From Pieris napi (lineage: Eukaryota > Arthropoda > Insecta > Lepidoptera > Pieridae), in contig NC_062240.1 in the NCBI RefSeq assembly GCF_905475465.1, positions 2,061,001-2,125,000 on the forward strand: 64,000 nucleotides of DNA, written 5' to 3'. Position 1 is the first letter of the stretch, and each line of letters opens with the position of its first letter. Below, piece by piece: positions 31,816 to 43,905 of the stretch. The translations under genes and the position numbers were made by a program. The notes beneath the pieces are model-generated. The model worked only from the letters and a program-made list of their open reading frames with translations, had not been told where the DNA came from and did no database searches.

Positions 31816-32335
31816 AATTTAAAACGGTTCAGTTTTAAGAAATACAAATCGTTCTTGTACCTATTTTGATTCTAGACACATCAATTAATAGGTACGTCTG
31901 ACAGGTGATCACTGATTACGATTAGCCTCGAAATATATATCTTAAAGAACTGTCGAAACAAGAGAAAGGCTGTTTAAAAAAAACGCCAACAGAAATGTCT
32001 TTATCCCATCCCAGTATTATACGCAGATATCCAAGATTAAATGAAGATAAAATATTCGTGACATTGTTTAATATTTTGGATCTCTAGAAATTTAAATAGT
32101 TCGCTTAACTTTCTAGGCATTTCGTGAAATATTCTCAACAAACTCTAGCTTGTTACCTTGCTATGTAATCACATAGTATGGAGGTTACATCTGGAATTTT
32201 AATGGACTTACGTGAGGTATTTCTAACACCGAAATAGTAGTCAGTGTAAAAATTTACGCTATTTTCTCAATAAACCTTGTGGAACATGTGTTTTAATTTA
32301 TTTTCGTTCATAATATAGACTAGAACCGAAATAAA
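31816..32335. other. Unassigned
   Basis: AT-rich; nothing recognised. Confidence 0.3.
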
Positions 32336-32337
32336 CA

Positions 32338-32470
32338 TTGTTGGTGCTGGCTAAGCATGCGATTCTGATCCTAAGGCAGTGCTTTCGAACCCCATCTGTG
32401 TACTAGTGTGTCTAAGTACGCTATTAAGACTGTACTAAACAGACATTGTACGGTTCCTGGGTCATCAAGG
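32338..32470 (+). repeat. Very degenerate SINE type 1
   Basis: Traces of the tRNA-like head (GGTGCTGGCTAAGCATGCGA) and B box (GCTTTCGAACCCC) only. Confidence 0.4.
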
Positions 32471-32849
32471 TGCTTTAAATAATAGAAGATTTTTGTTTTA
32501 CTCTATATTAATCATTTGCGTATAACAATGTAATATAAGCGAAATAATGAAATGTTAATTGCTATGTAACGAAAGAATACAATGTAACAGTCAAAGAGAG
32601 TGCCTACGTCTGGCTATACTCTCGGGGCATAACTCCTACATTTAAGGAAATCGTCACGCTTCTAAAACTAAGAAAGCCTGAGTGAGCAAAATGTTAGCTC
32701 GTACAGGCATAAAGGCTTATTCGATAGAAAAACAATGCAAAGGAATGTTATGTTACGCTCATTGAAATAGAAAGAGAAATATAAGATTTTTGATAAAAAA
32801 TAGGTAAATGGTATTTAATGAAACTACTATAAAACATGTTATAGACCAT

Positions 32850-33270
32850 TGATCGGCCTAGCGGCTTGATCCCTTGGCGTTGTGAAAAGATGTGGGGTCA
32901 CTCTGCATCTTCTACCGCATTTACCATGGAGAAATTGTTCCGAGGAGTTGTTCGGATTAATACCTGCAGCCGAGTTTCATCATCGGACGTTGAGGCAGAA
33001 TACGAAATTCCACCCGTATTACCTCGACATCCGTCGTTCCACAACAGAGCATTTTTGAAAGCAGGTTTTTCCGCCCACCACTACTATGTGGGACCAGCTG
33101 CCCAATAAAGTATTTTCAAACCAATTAGACTTACTAAGACTTTCAAGAAAAGAGCGTATCAGTACTTAAAAGGCCGGCAATGCACTCGCGAGCCCTCCGG
33201 CATTGAGAGTGTCAATAGGGGGCGGGTTTCACTTAGCATCAGATGAGCCTCTTGCCCGTTTGCCCCCAAT
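32850..33270 (+). pseudogene. LINE reverse transcriptase C-terminal fragment (family L)
   Basis: The longest family-L copy. An open stretch 32866-33105 ends near PAAQ; the 33040-33180 part corresponds to W-D-Q-L-P and later AAAAGGCCGGCAATGCACTC, and it ends with CATCAGATGAGCC...GCCCGTTTGCCCC (33237-33267). Frames are broken. A 5'-truncated dead copy. Confidence 0.6.
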
Positions 33271-33899
33271 TCTAAAACAAACAATTTTATTAAATACTTG
33301 TTGACTGAAACTATTAATCTATAATTAAGTCATATTCATAAACAGCTCAGCTTTGTGTATGCAGGTCCCATAAAAACCATTTCCTTCCTAACCTCCCTTT
33401 CATTAATTTGATATAATTTAAAGAAAAGGAGGGCACCTGGCGGCCTACTCGCTGTCAAGCGATCTCTTGCAGGCAACCAGTGTGAGAAAATAAAATGAAA
33501 TTAGTTAAAGTGAGCAAGAAGTGCAAAAATACATATGCCATATAATTATTTAGAAAAAACGAATGGAACAAAATAAAGCAATTAAAACCTATTTAAGTTT
33601 AAGTTATTTCGGAATCAGCACAATATTAAAAAAAAGTGCACATGAATCATATTAATTTACCCCAGATTTGACCAAGCAAAATTGACAAAGCTGCAAAACT
33701 ATAGAAATCATGAAAAAGATTCACAAAGAGAAAGGTAACTAAGTTAGGAACTCGTTTTGAACAAAGGAAGCTAGAAGTGCGGTGGCATGATGCAGTCAGC
33801 GTAATTCGGTTATGACGATCCGAAGTAGTGTATTTCAAGCGTCCTATTTACGTCTTCTACTTAAGACAGTAATTCTATTTCAATGCAAGAAATTATATT
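33271..33899. other. Unassigned
   Basis: No repeat or gene recognised; the 63-codon - strand frame at 33647-33838 has no family features. Confidence 0.3.
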
Positions 33900-34870
33900 C
33901 CAATTTAATGCTTTTTTTATTTATTTCGTAATCCTATAGCTAACAAAAAATTACACTAAAAATATAGCCAAACATGGAATTGTTAACGGGCATGTCATGA
34001 GCATTGATAAACCCGGTCAACTTTGGAGCGCTGGAACAGCGTTACCAATTAACGAAATTTAAAAAAAAATCTTCGGAAAAATCCTCTACAAAATTGTTCT
34101 CACATAATTTTTTGATAAAATCAAAAGAAAAAAAGTTATTAAGCAAAAAAGGAATTTTTTCACTATTTTAGTTATAACTTTTGAATTTTGGCTTTACGAT
34201 AAAAAGCCACGTAGTTGTAGGCAAAGCGATTTGCTACAACATATGTCTTCACAAATTTTTTGTGCGATGGATAGTTTAGGAGATATAGCCAAAAACGTGT
34301 TTTACACCCCTTTTTCCAAGATGGCGGCCGGGGGACAAGGGTGCCAACCCCACAAACTTGGGGTTAACCTTGTATTGACCCCCCCAACATGTACCATAAA
34401 TAAAATTGCGTCCTCTAACAAATGTTCAGAAAATGTAACATTTTAATGGACTAGCACCCCTCTGACGCAACAGCATTTTAAGAGACCTTTGATCGGGTAC
34501 TTCATATCTTCAAATCTTTAAATTAGGAATAAGGCTAAAATATAGATTATTGGTCGTGCACCTCATATCAGGCCGATTAAATTGTCATATTTAATTAAGT
34601 TAAAAAAATTTAATAGTTTATTAAAGTAATTTAAGTATATTTTGTTTTTTTTTGGGATTCACCGCTGGTCCTAACTTAATTCAATACAGAATATTTACAA
34701 AGAGGTTAAAACGTTTACCAAAGGGAAAAAACAATAAAAAATATTCAATACATTTAACTAAGGAATACCTAATTTGGCTGTGTTGTGTGATGGTATGTGA
34801 AGTGTGTATCTGGGGTGTGATGATGCAGAAGATTTTGCGCTATGCCATATTATACCATATTCCGCGATAG
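33900..34870. repeat. Dispersed repeat interrupted by about 690 bp
   Basis: The ends (ATTTATTTCGTAATCCTATA... at left, ATACCTAATTTGGCTGTGTT... at right) match a continuous copy at 43615-43905. The sequence between about 33980 and 34670 is foreign to that copy. Confidence 0.55.
33980..34670. mobile_element. Unclassified insertion in a repeat
   Basis: It begins TGTTAACGGGCATGTCATGA and ends near CTAACTTAATTC, flanked by AAT on both sides. It contains AAGATGGCGGCCGGGGGACA and long A- and T-runs. There is no clear inverted repeat or long frame. A solo LTR is possible but unproven. Confidence 0.4.
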
Positions 34871-35490
34871 CTTAAACAAGTCAATGCTTAAATATTGGTC
34901 GTTGTATGTCCTGGCTGCGCGATACAAAACTGTGCTTAAAACCTTTAATAGACGCTCCAAATTTAAGAAGAAAGTAAGTGTTCTTTTTTTTTGATTATAC
35001 GATTGTCATGTGTTTTTGATTATCTCAAAGCCCGAGTTCAATGCATGGATAACGATTGTCTTATCTTGAATTATTAACTTGTTCAGTGTAGGAGGCTAAA
35101 AAATTGCTCTGAATAACTTATGAGTTGCTTTGCTGTACGTCTTAAATCTTTTACACGACAATATTATTGTTAGAATTTTAAGAAGCTTTAGAAAGTCTTA
35201 AAAAAAAAACAGGATTATAATTATTTAGCACTAAGTTGGAGCTAATAACTAGTATTGTTAGTAACTATTTTACTATATTACAATTGACATAATTAATAGT
35301 AGAAGTCTGATATTAGGCAAATGAACACGTTTAAATAAAAGATACGACATTACTAATTCTAACTTGAAGTACAAAAAGAGTATTTGATGGAACTAAAATC
35401 GGAGTTTACGCTTTAAAATCGCGTGCCTATGGAAAAGTGCATCAATTGGATTTATATTTAAAATCTAAATGACCTTAACTAAGCATTCTG
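34871..35490. other. Unassigned
   Basis: AT-rich; nothing recognised. Confidence 0.3.
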
Positions 35491-35617
35491 CCTTGCGATT
35501 CTGTAACTCACTTTTCGAACTCTCACACCGGTTTTCGCAGTGGCGGTCGCGCTCAAATCATTCGTGAAGCAGTCATGTTAACATGTTGTTCGAAAAGTGA
35601 GTTACAGAATCGCAAGG
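35491..35617. mobile_element. Foldback MITE copy B, CWG family (127 bp)
   Basis: Ends CCTTGCGATTCTGTAACTCA and its mirror, flanked by CTG on both sides (35488-35490, 35618-35620). The left arm runs into CGTGAAGCAGTCAT; the right arm is largely deleted. Confidence 0.8.
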
Positions 35618-35620
35618 CTG

Positions 35621-37104
35621 CTCAGGGCTCAAGAAACATTCTTCGTGTCCCAATTCTATTTACATTGAATACGAAAAAGAGACAATAAATTGTAATTATG
35701 TACATTGTTGCAACGGAATTTCCAGTAAAAAGTTAGTAATGAGTATGTAGATACGAGCTATGTCCTTTGTTAGAAAATAAAAGAAGCGTATGTTGTTTTA
35801 TTTTGTGTTAGCATTGAGTCTGCGGCCGTAATCGTCGTGGGCCGTTCGTGTATTGCAATATGAATTTGTACTCTTTTGTTCACAGTTTTTAATTCCACCG
35901 GTAAAATGTATTGTTCGTAGAACAAAAGTCCGTGGTGTCATTGTTGTTGGCCAAAGTTCATTTAAATTCCGTGCCCGTGAGAGGGAACAGTAGCAAATAT
36001 GAATTTCTTTAGCCCTATTGTCACACTGGTCTTGCTCGTGGTGGAATAATGCTTTCAAAGCCGCATTGTGCGGACCTCTATTCGCTGTATTAATATTTGA
36101 GTTAGTACTGTGAGAGAAATTTAGTGGAAACGGTACTTATGCCTTTATTAATAACCTTCGAGTTGATTTAGAGATTGGCAATTTTGGAAAATATAGCGAC
36201 TTCAAATTTCTGGATCTAACTAAGCTTGTGGTAATTACTGGAATGCCTTTGAGAAGGCTTTTACCCAGTACATATTTTTATTACGTACTGTTAATCTCGT
36301 GTGTCGCATATGTGTTTGTGTTTTTAAGAAATAAAATAAAGCTATATTATTATGAGTATAAAAGTTTATGGATATTAAGTAGTTTATAGTTTATACACAT
36401 ATATATATGTGTGTGTTATTAGTGCAAAATACTAAAAAAGAAGACAGTTAAGTTGTAAGTATGGAATATGTTATAAGTAGTATTAACTCGTGCTATATTG
36501 TGCCTTTTAGACATAAAATTAAGACAATTCACAAAAATGTCAACCCATGCCCAGGGGTTTTCGTAACTTTTACTTATGTGTTATTGATATAATAGACAAT
36601 TTATACATACTAATATTATATAGAGGAAAGATTAGATTGTCTGTAAGAAATAAACTGAAAGACTACCGGACAGTTTTCGTAAAATTATTTTACTAGAATG
36701 CTAGAATGAGTAATATAGGATTCATTTTTAAAATATAAAAAAAAATGTCTAACCATGCCAAGACTGGACAAGGTATATATTCCTGACAAAAATGATAAAT
36801 ACAATACTGATTCTGATAGAGACAATAACGGGCCACTGTATCCTTAATGTACATCTTTTTATCATTGGCGTGACTGACAGTCCCTTGTGCTGAGAGGCTG
36901 TTTCAGCGCAGAGGAATTTCATCGAACAGAAATCCTTGGAGCAATGAGATCGCTCCGTGAAGCATGTGGAGTATGCTTCTGAGCTTCTGGAAGGAGTTAG
37001 GCTTAAGTATCCAAGACTTAAATCACAACGGACCAAATAGTCGTCTAAGTTCGGAAACTGAGACACACTACATACATCCCTGGCAAAAATAACAAAGTTT
37101 CAAT
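35621..37104. other. Unassigned 1.5 kb
   Basis: Open frames on the - strand (35798-36058, 36749-37066) show no recognisable family. Some G+C enrichment near 35815-36060. Confidence 0.3.
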
Positions 37105-37265
37105 AAACTCAAACTCAAAATATCTTTATTCATATAGGTAAAGAAGTACACTTATGAACGTCAAGAAAGAAATTAAATTTATATTTACTACCAGTTCGCA
37201 AGTCAAGGCAAGTAGAGCGGGCAAGAAGAACTGGCAAGAAACGTTCCGCTACTCTTTTTAATCGC
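37105..37265 (+). repeat. Dispersed repeat (ACTTATGAACGTCA family)
   Basis: TATCTTTATTCATATAGGTA, GTACACTTATGAACGTCAAG, then AAGAAACGTTCCGCTACTCT. The clearest copy in the window. Confidence 0.65.
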
Positions 37266-37743
37266 TAAGTTTTGAGAATAAAATATAATCCGGACAACAA
37301 TTAAAGGCGACTTTGAACAGAGTACACATCAATCAGTACGACAGTCGATCTAAATATTCCAGCCATTAGAATGGACGCAACCCATTTCTAACGGCGGTTC
37401 GTTAAATCGAATCTTGCCAGTTTTGCTACAGCCAAAGAAAAAACAGTGACCGCTCGCTGTGGCGCGAAGCCAAAAATGTCGGTTTTCATCAGGGCTTACA
37501 GGCGTCGCAACAAGTTATTTCCCTCGTTTTTCCAATCGATTTTTAATATATTCGTGTGTGGTTTATTTCAGCATTCTCTTGAGCTTTGGTTTGGTGTTTT
37601 ATTTAATTATTAAAATACATATAATATGTATGACTACGAGTTTGTTGTATTGATTTTATTAAAATAATAGCTTTACTCGACAAATGTTAGGTAATTAATT
37701 CCGTAAAAAATACCAAAAACCAATTTATTTATTTATCACACCA

Positions 37744-37747
<4 letters not shown>

Positions 37748-37788
<41 letters not shown>

Positions 37789-37796
37789 TATATGTT
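37748..37796. repeat. (TA)n microsatellite
   Basis: Nearly pure TA dinucleotides over about 45 bp. Confidence 0.9.
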
Positions 37797-38094
37797 GCAT
37801 CTAGTCTAAAATTTACAAAATAGACGGTAAAAACAGGAACTAAATTTTTTTTAAAGTTACCTACCCTACACTCACGTATATTTAATATAAACTTGCCTCA
37901 TATTTCACACATTGATCATCTTTATATATAGCTCAACCTACAGTGCCTTCCATACGCTGAATTGGGTCGAAGACATGCCGGTTTCCTCAAAGCGCTATTC
38001 TTTAAACGTGCATAGAAAAAAAATGTGTACCGATCTATTGCAACAATTTAAGACAAGAATTTCGCACACATTAGGCTAACACTGTACCAATAAA

Positions 38095-38222
38095 ACTAAT
38101 TTATAATTAAAGGTAAAGGTATACTGCCACAGGGACCAAACTTTTTAAATTTGTTTTTAATAATTTTTATTATTACTTTGTAGGTTAAGAAAATTGTAAA
38201 TACTTGATTGTAAATAAAATAA
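38095..38222 (+). repeat. LINE 3' UTR
   Basis: AAAGGTATACTGCCACAGGG through GTAAATACTTGATTGTAAATAA matches the tail of the LINE fragment at 4880-5040. Confidence 0.5.
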
Positions 38223-38754
38223 ACTAATGTGTATTTATAATTTACTTTGACGTTTAAACGCTCACTTAAAACACAATTACAAGGAACTCTGTTCGAAAGA
38301 AATAAATTACACGACACGAAATTATTGTTGTTAGACCATTTTCATTACTTCTGTAATGGCGAGGAGCGAGGCCAAAGCAATTTTATAAGACTCTTAAGGC
38401 ATTTTAAAAAAGGAAAAATTATACAATTTGCTAATGGGCTCGGATAATTTCTGTACCGTATTTATAGTACTCAAATGCTGATGTTAATGAGAATCGAAAT
38501 TAATATTTACGAGTCGCGATGAGCATAAATCATTTCGTTCATAAATTGTTTGTGTAATTTACAAAGATGAATATTTTGAGGCTTGAGGTTTCTCGTTTTC
38601 GTGTTTTTCTTTTCCTCTAATAAGCTCTCTTTCTCAATAAGCCACAAAGGCTTTTGAAATACTGATTATTTATATTTTTTTCTTAATACAAACATGGTTT
38701 ATTGTTTTGAGGTCTAGCTTCGAAACTTCAGCTGTCTTTGAGAAACCATCTGCC

Positions 38755-38875
38755 ATTAAAGGAACCGAACCATACGAATTACGCCTTCAAGAAAAGAACA
38801 TACCCTTCTCTGAAAGGTGGGCAACACGACCGCTAGGACCTGGGGTTGCATTGATCCATGGGCGGCAGTTATAAC
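38755..38875 (+). repeat. LINE 3' end (family L), degenerate
   Basis: TTAAAGGAACCGAACCATAC, CCTTCAAGAAAAGAACATAC, then CATGGGCGGCAGTTATAACT; a weak family-L copy. Confidence 0.4.
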
Positions 38876-39419
38876 TTTATTCAAATTGTATCAGTGTCCC
38901 ATAATAAGAACATTTTCAATAACATAGATAAATAAAAGATGTGTGGCACTCGGGGACTGCCGCGGTAAAGCTATTGCATTGTTTATCAACTTATGCAATT
39001 ATAATTATTTATGCAGTATTTTTATTCTTTGATATTAATTTAAGTTTTTTCTTTGATATTAATTCCATAATCTACCACTTTACGAGACGCAGACTAACAA
39101 GCCTATATAGTCTGTCTCACTCTAACGTGTACCGGCTGCACCCGATGTGAGACGTCACGTTACGTCATCGTGTGTAAGGTTATTTTCGTTACGGAATTTC
39201 TGGATTCGGTCTCCACGCTCAAGGCCCGCGATAGAAGCTATGCAAGAGCTTAAAATTTAATCATATTTATTATATACCTTATATATCCAAGTACTCGTTC
39301 TTCGCGTCTTCTTCTTTGTTTCATTTTATATAATTGTGTAGACGCTGTGAATAAAGGAAAACTAGTCCGTTAGCTAAATTGTTGCTATGAGACTGCAAAT
39401 TTTCTGTAAAAGGTATCTG

Positions 39420-39552
39420 TAGGACCGCTTAAGTATTTATGGAGTTTCAAAGAAGCAGAGTCCAATTTTAATGGCCGGCAACGCACTTTCAAGCTTTCTG
39501 GCAATGTGAGTGTCCATAGGTATCACTTAACATCAAGTGAGCCTCCTGCCTT
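39420..39552 (+). repeat. LINE 3' end (family L)
   Basis: TTTAATGGCCGGCAACGCAC through TCACTTAACATCAAGTGAGC. Confidence 0.6.
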
Positions 39553-39755
39553 TTATTACATTAAAAATAGGTAATATCTGAGTACAATTAAAATAAGAAT
39601 TAATAAAGGTAAAAAACACATAATATTGACGCCTGATAAAATAAATATAAAATGCTTAAATAAACATTGCTTTCAAACAAAGATGTTATAAGGAACTGAG
39701 TGGCTCAAATATTGCTTATCTTTTTATTTAAAGAGCACATATTATGGCAAATCAG

Positions 39756-39996
39756 CCCTGCGATTCTGTAACTCACTTTTCGAACTCACACAGCGGTTTT
39801 CGCATCGGCGGTCGCTCTCAAATCAGTCGTGAAGCAGTCATTTTATGATTTGGCATGCTGAAAAGGTGGGAGCTTGTATTTTATTGTTTATCAGAATGCC
39901 GAATCATAAAATGACTGCTTCACGACTGATTTAAGAGCGACCGCTGATGCGAAAATCGCTGTGTGAGTTCGAGAAGTGAGTTACAGAATCGCAGGG
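39756..39996. mobile_element. Foldback MITE copy C, CWG family (241 bp)
   Basis: Nearly full-length palindrome: arms of about 100 bp starting CCCTGCGATTCTGTAACTCA, with a central loop of about 40 bp. The duplicated target is CAG (39753-39755, 39997-39999). Same length as copy D, with the loop in the opposite orientation. Confidence 0.85.
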
Positions 39997-40035
39997 CAGA
40001 TATTAATAATTTGCAAAACTTACAATAGAAGAGTA

Positions 40036-40452
40036 TACCGGGCGGCCAAAAGTTATAGGACATGAAGGAAAAGTACTTTAAATATCGTAGGTAGGGCATT
40101 TATTTACTTAATTTACAAAAAAATACCCACTTAATTGACTACAGCAGTTTATGTATGTTTTTAATTTGATTAAAATGAATAATTTCACGCTGTTCCTTTC
40201 TTTTAAAATACGATGTTACTTAAGAAAGTTATTAGTTTTTGGCCATTCTTTCGATTGGCATCAAATGGGGTGTTTTTTTTTACATTTAAGTCGGTTCGAT
40301 TCTAAGACTAGACAAGTAATTTTTAGAAAATCTTTGAATGCAGAATTACTTATTTTTTTTAAAATAAAATAAAGTCTTCTCTCAGTAAAATACCCTATCT
40401 ACGATATTTAAGGTACTTTCCCTTCATGTCCCATAACTTTGGGATGCCCGTA
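40036..40452. mobile_element. Mariner-type MITE (417 bp)
   Basis: Terminal inverted repeats of about 60 bp: left ...CCAAAAGTTATAGGACATGA, right mirror TCATGTCCCATAACTTTGGG, about ten mismatches. TA flanks at 40034-40035 and 40453-40454. No transposase frame. The GGACATGAAGG-type ends recall Tc1/mariner elements. Confidence 0.65.
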
Positions 40453-40639
40453 TAATATGACGTCTAACTCTGATAAGGTTTTTTAAAATTGTAATACAAT
40501 GAAAATAAAAATTAAAATATTATTAATTTCAGCAACATCTTACTCCAAGCCAGTTCCAGCTGAACCAGATGGATTCGGATAGAAATAAAAATTTATCGAC
40601 CATTTATTCCAAATTGTCAATCGCAAGACAAAGGGAAGA

Positions 40640-40893
40640 TGTTTTTATTCCACCTTAGTAGGGAACAAGGTGGGCCCAATTTCTTCATTTCGGATTACAG
40701 GTCATAAGGGCCGGGGTCAGCTCGAATAAATTCACGATTTTGCGGAAAATTTACAAGTTTTCCTCGAGACTGGGTAGTAAACTTCGAAGCAATCTCACCG
40801 CTGGAGTTATTTCGCCGAATATTGCGGGGCCCGTGGCTAATAAAATGACAAATAGAGGTCCCCTGCTGCACACAGGGGGAAGCTAATTTTATT
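40640..40893. other. GC-richer single-copy-looking block
   Basis: G+C rises clearly in 40660-40880 (GGGCCGGGGTCAGCTCG, GGGGCCCGTGGC). A 72-codon - strand frame (40695-40913) ends near a PGPYDL stop but has no recognised family. It may be an exon of an unseen gene or a conserved non-coding block. Confidence 0.3.
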
Positions 40894-41430
40894 CTACATA
40901 TGGCTAAATTCATTTAATGTAAAAAAAGTTTGACGAATGTGATATAATCTTCTTTAAGACGGTGAATTAGATATTGTTAAAATGATTTAATAGTTGACCA
41001 ATTTAATTTAATTTCATTCCACAAAAATTAATATAAATAGTTAACAATTATGGAATTAAACAATTTCTTTCATTTTCTAATTTTATTCTAGATACATATG
41101 GCAAAATTCATATAATGTATAAAAGTTTGACGAATGTGATATAATCTTATTCAAGACGGTGAATTAGATATTGTTACAATGATTTAATAGTTGACCAATT
41201 TAATTTAATTTCATTCCACAAAAATTAATATAAATAATTAACAATTACGGAAATTCTTTCATTTTTAAAACAATTTCTTTAATTTTCTAATTTAATTCTA
41301 CATACATATGGCTACATTTATTTAATGTATGTTATTTTCAAGACGGTGAATTAGATATAGTTAAAATTATTTAATAGTTTACTAATTTAATTTAATTTCA
41401 TTCCACACAAATTAATATAAATTATAAAAG
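40894..41430. repeat. Three-copy tandem repeat, about 200-bp unit
   Basis: Units start near 40894, 41092 and 41301 at ACATATGGC. Each carries AAGACGGTGAATTAGATAT, TTTAATAGTT-ACCAATTTAA and TTTCATTCCACA-AAATTAAT. The third unit is shortened and more diverged. Confidence 0.85.
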
Positions 41431-41544
41431 GATATAAACGATTTTTTTTATTTTAACTCGATGTTTCAAATGCTTTACAGTAGTCGTGGTTAAGGTCTCT
41501 CGATGTTTACGGCTGTGGTTAAAGTTTTTTTTTAATATTATAAG

Positions 41545-41745
41545 ATACAAAGGGGCCGGAGGCTCATCTGATGTTAAGTGATACCGCCGCCAAGTCATAT
41601 ATATATATCATAATATATATTATATATATATATAACATATAATATCGTCAGTTTATACTAACATAATGATGGATTGTTTTGTCTGAACAAATAAATAATA
41701 ATAATAATATTACCAGAAGGCTCGCAAGTGCGTTGCCGGCAAAAA
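41545..41745 (-). repeat. LINE 3' end (family L) interrupted by AT repeats
   Basis: Plus strand GGAGGCTCATCTGATGTTAA and GATACCGCCGCC, then about 110 bp of TA repeats and foreign AT-rich DNA (41588-41712), then AGAAGGCTCGCAAGTGCGTT. The two halves are adjacent in other copies. Confidence 0.6.
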
Positions 41746-42714
41746 TGAATAAATATAAAAATGAATACTATGATATAACATTACACAAGTTTTATTCAAA
41801 ATATATAGTAAAATAAACTAAAGACAATCTTAAATTTGCCAGCAGTTCCAATACTAATGATGGAAAAACATCAGTGGCTCTACGACCTTCTGTGACCTTT
41901 TGTTCAAGGCCCTACACACCAACAAATTGATGTGGGTTTGGGTCGGCCAAAGCTACTAGGCCAGCATTTCTCCTAATAATAAGCATAATTACATATGAAA
42001 GTATAAAGAAGAACTATGGCTTGAACCAATTAACAAAAACATTTCAAGCTTGTCATTAGTTCATCTTTTTAGTTTTTGTTGAATTATTTTCATATAATTT
42101 TATAGGAAAAGTTATTTGTATCATGATTTATATTTTTTAACTACCCATTATTGATTTAAATCTGAAAACGTAATATTTCAATGTTAGCAAATATTCGCTT
42201 GAAACTCGTTAAATTATAACCGTTCTAAAATCGTTTTATCAACATCAAAACAACAAGGAAATCAACAGAGATTAATCTTTCGAATCAAAACAATAACAAT
42301 TTCAGTTGTTCGTCAAGTTAATCGCAAATTAGACGTCAACAATAAAAAGAAACAGGCTATCACAAGCAGACGCGCCTGTCACTTGTGACGTTGACAAATA
42401 CGCTGAAAGATTCCGTTCACTTAACCACAGATATCCACTTAAATAAAATGTTTTACTATACATGAAGATACAGTTAAGATAAATCGTTTAAAAAGCACTC
42501 AGTTAAGTTAAGCTAGGTTTGAATTATTTAATAATCATGAAGAAGAAAAGCTGCTTCTTTTTATTTTATTTAGCTGTCCTTGATAATCATTCTATATAGA
42601 CAAATAAGTGATAAGCCTTCTGAATCTGACACATTGGTTTTTGAGCCTTAAAACAAGTTTCTTCAACATATGCAAGCGTTAATTTCTAACATAGAAAAAT
42701 GTATTAATACACGC
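41746..42714. other. Unassigned
   Basis: AT-rich; nothing recognised. Confidence 0.3.
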
Positions 42715-42810
42715 CCGATAAAATAAAGTATGTTTATTATGGAACATAAGATATAGGAGACAGAGGGTGTAGGTCGAGAGAAAAAGCCGGCGTAAAAATC
42801 TCTCGACACT
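42715..42810 (+). repeat. Dispersed repeat (AGAGGGTGTAGG family), short
   Basis: Internally deleted relative to 28995-29145, joining GGAACATAAGATA directly to GACAGAGGGTGTAGGTCGAG. Confidence 0.5.
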
Positions 42811-43494
42811 CTTATAAAATAGCAAATCATCAAACAACACTTATTTTAAAACAAATATCGCAAATTAATTAGAAGAAGCCTGTCTAGCACTAGTCCCAGG
42901 CCCTTTTATCAACTAGATAATCGTTAACTTTATAGTAAACCTTTTTACATAGCTTATGTTTAATACATTTCTTAAATTAATTAAAATGCAGAGATAAAAG
43001 AGCATCTTTCTAAGAGAGATGTCCAAGTTGAGGCTTAAACACTAGACTCACATACAGTATTGTAAAACAGTTTAAAATAAAAAATACTTGGTAATCTCAG
43101 TGAATACAGATATGAGCCAAACAGGCGGCATTACGAATTTAATCTCGCAGAAATGCGGTGCAGCTGGTATGACACAACTCTGTTTATACGATTGTCTCGA
43201 GCCGTGTTCTGGGGAAAAATTGAAAACAATTGACATCTTTTGCTTACAATTTTATAAAATGGGTTCCGTTATATTGTACAATTTCAGTTCCATGTGACAC
43301 AGAATTGTCTGTTTCATATCTAAATTTGCGAGTTGTTTAGGGGTGGGGACAAATCTATGTTTTTCATTTATTTTATTATTATTTAGGATGTCATGTGGAA
43401 CATGGTGTGATGATTGCAGCTCCTTACAAACATTGTGTAAAACAAAAAACTTGGCGATTAAAAAGAGTTTATTGCCATTCTATACCCTTGAGAA
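42811..43494. other. Unassigned
   Basis: The 69-codon frame at 43088-43297 has eight Cys but no recognised fold or exon signal. Confidence 0.3.
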
Positions 43495-43905
43495 CTGGCA
43501 GTAAATGTAAATTTAGAAGCATTTCATATATATATTTATTTTTTGACGTTCATAAGTGTACATTTTGTTACCTATTTTTATAAATGAATAAATGATTTTT
43601 GAATTTGTATATTAATTTATTTCGTACTCCTACAACTAACATAAATTATATAAAACAAAAATAAATTTTACTCAACATATACCAAAGATGGAATACACTT
43701 ATACAAAAAGGTTTAAACATTTATGAAAAAATATTACTACATTATCTAAGTAATACCTAATTGGGCTGTGTTGTGTCATTGTGTGATAGTGAGGGTATGG
43801 ACATATGTACGTGTGTATGTGTGATCATGATGCAGGTGATCTAGCGATATGGATATTCTTAATACTCATTTAAAGCAAATTACGCGATAGGTTAGATGTA
43901 TTAAA
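43495..43905. repeat. Two adjoining dispersed repeats
   Basis: 43495-43610 is a reverse copy of the ACTTATGAACGTCA repeat; 43615-43905 is the uninterrupted copy of the repeat split at 33900-34870 (ATTTCGTACTCCTACAACTA; ATACCTAATTGGGCTGTGTT). Confidence 0.55.

Noticed and set aside
40534..40587. Candidate extra terminal exon of the deacetylase gene after TTTCAG at 40533 (a frame there reads TSYSKPVPAEPDGFG, stop).
   Set aside because: Its open frame needs a phase-1 donor that exon 11 or 12 does not provide. In the available phase 2 it gives only ten residues before a stop. Exon 12 at 26378 fits phase, family signature and stop codon.
43088..43297. Cys-rich 69-codon frame that could suggest a small secreted peptide.
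   Set aside because: No signal peptide, no regular cysteine spacing, no exon signals, and it lies in repeat-dense DNA.
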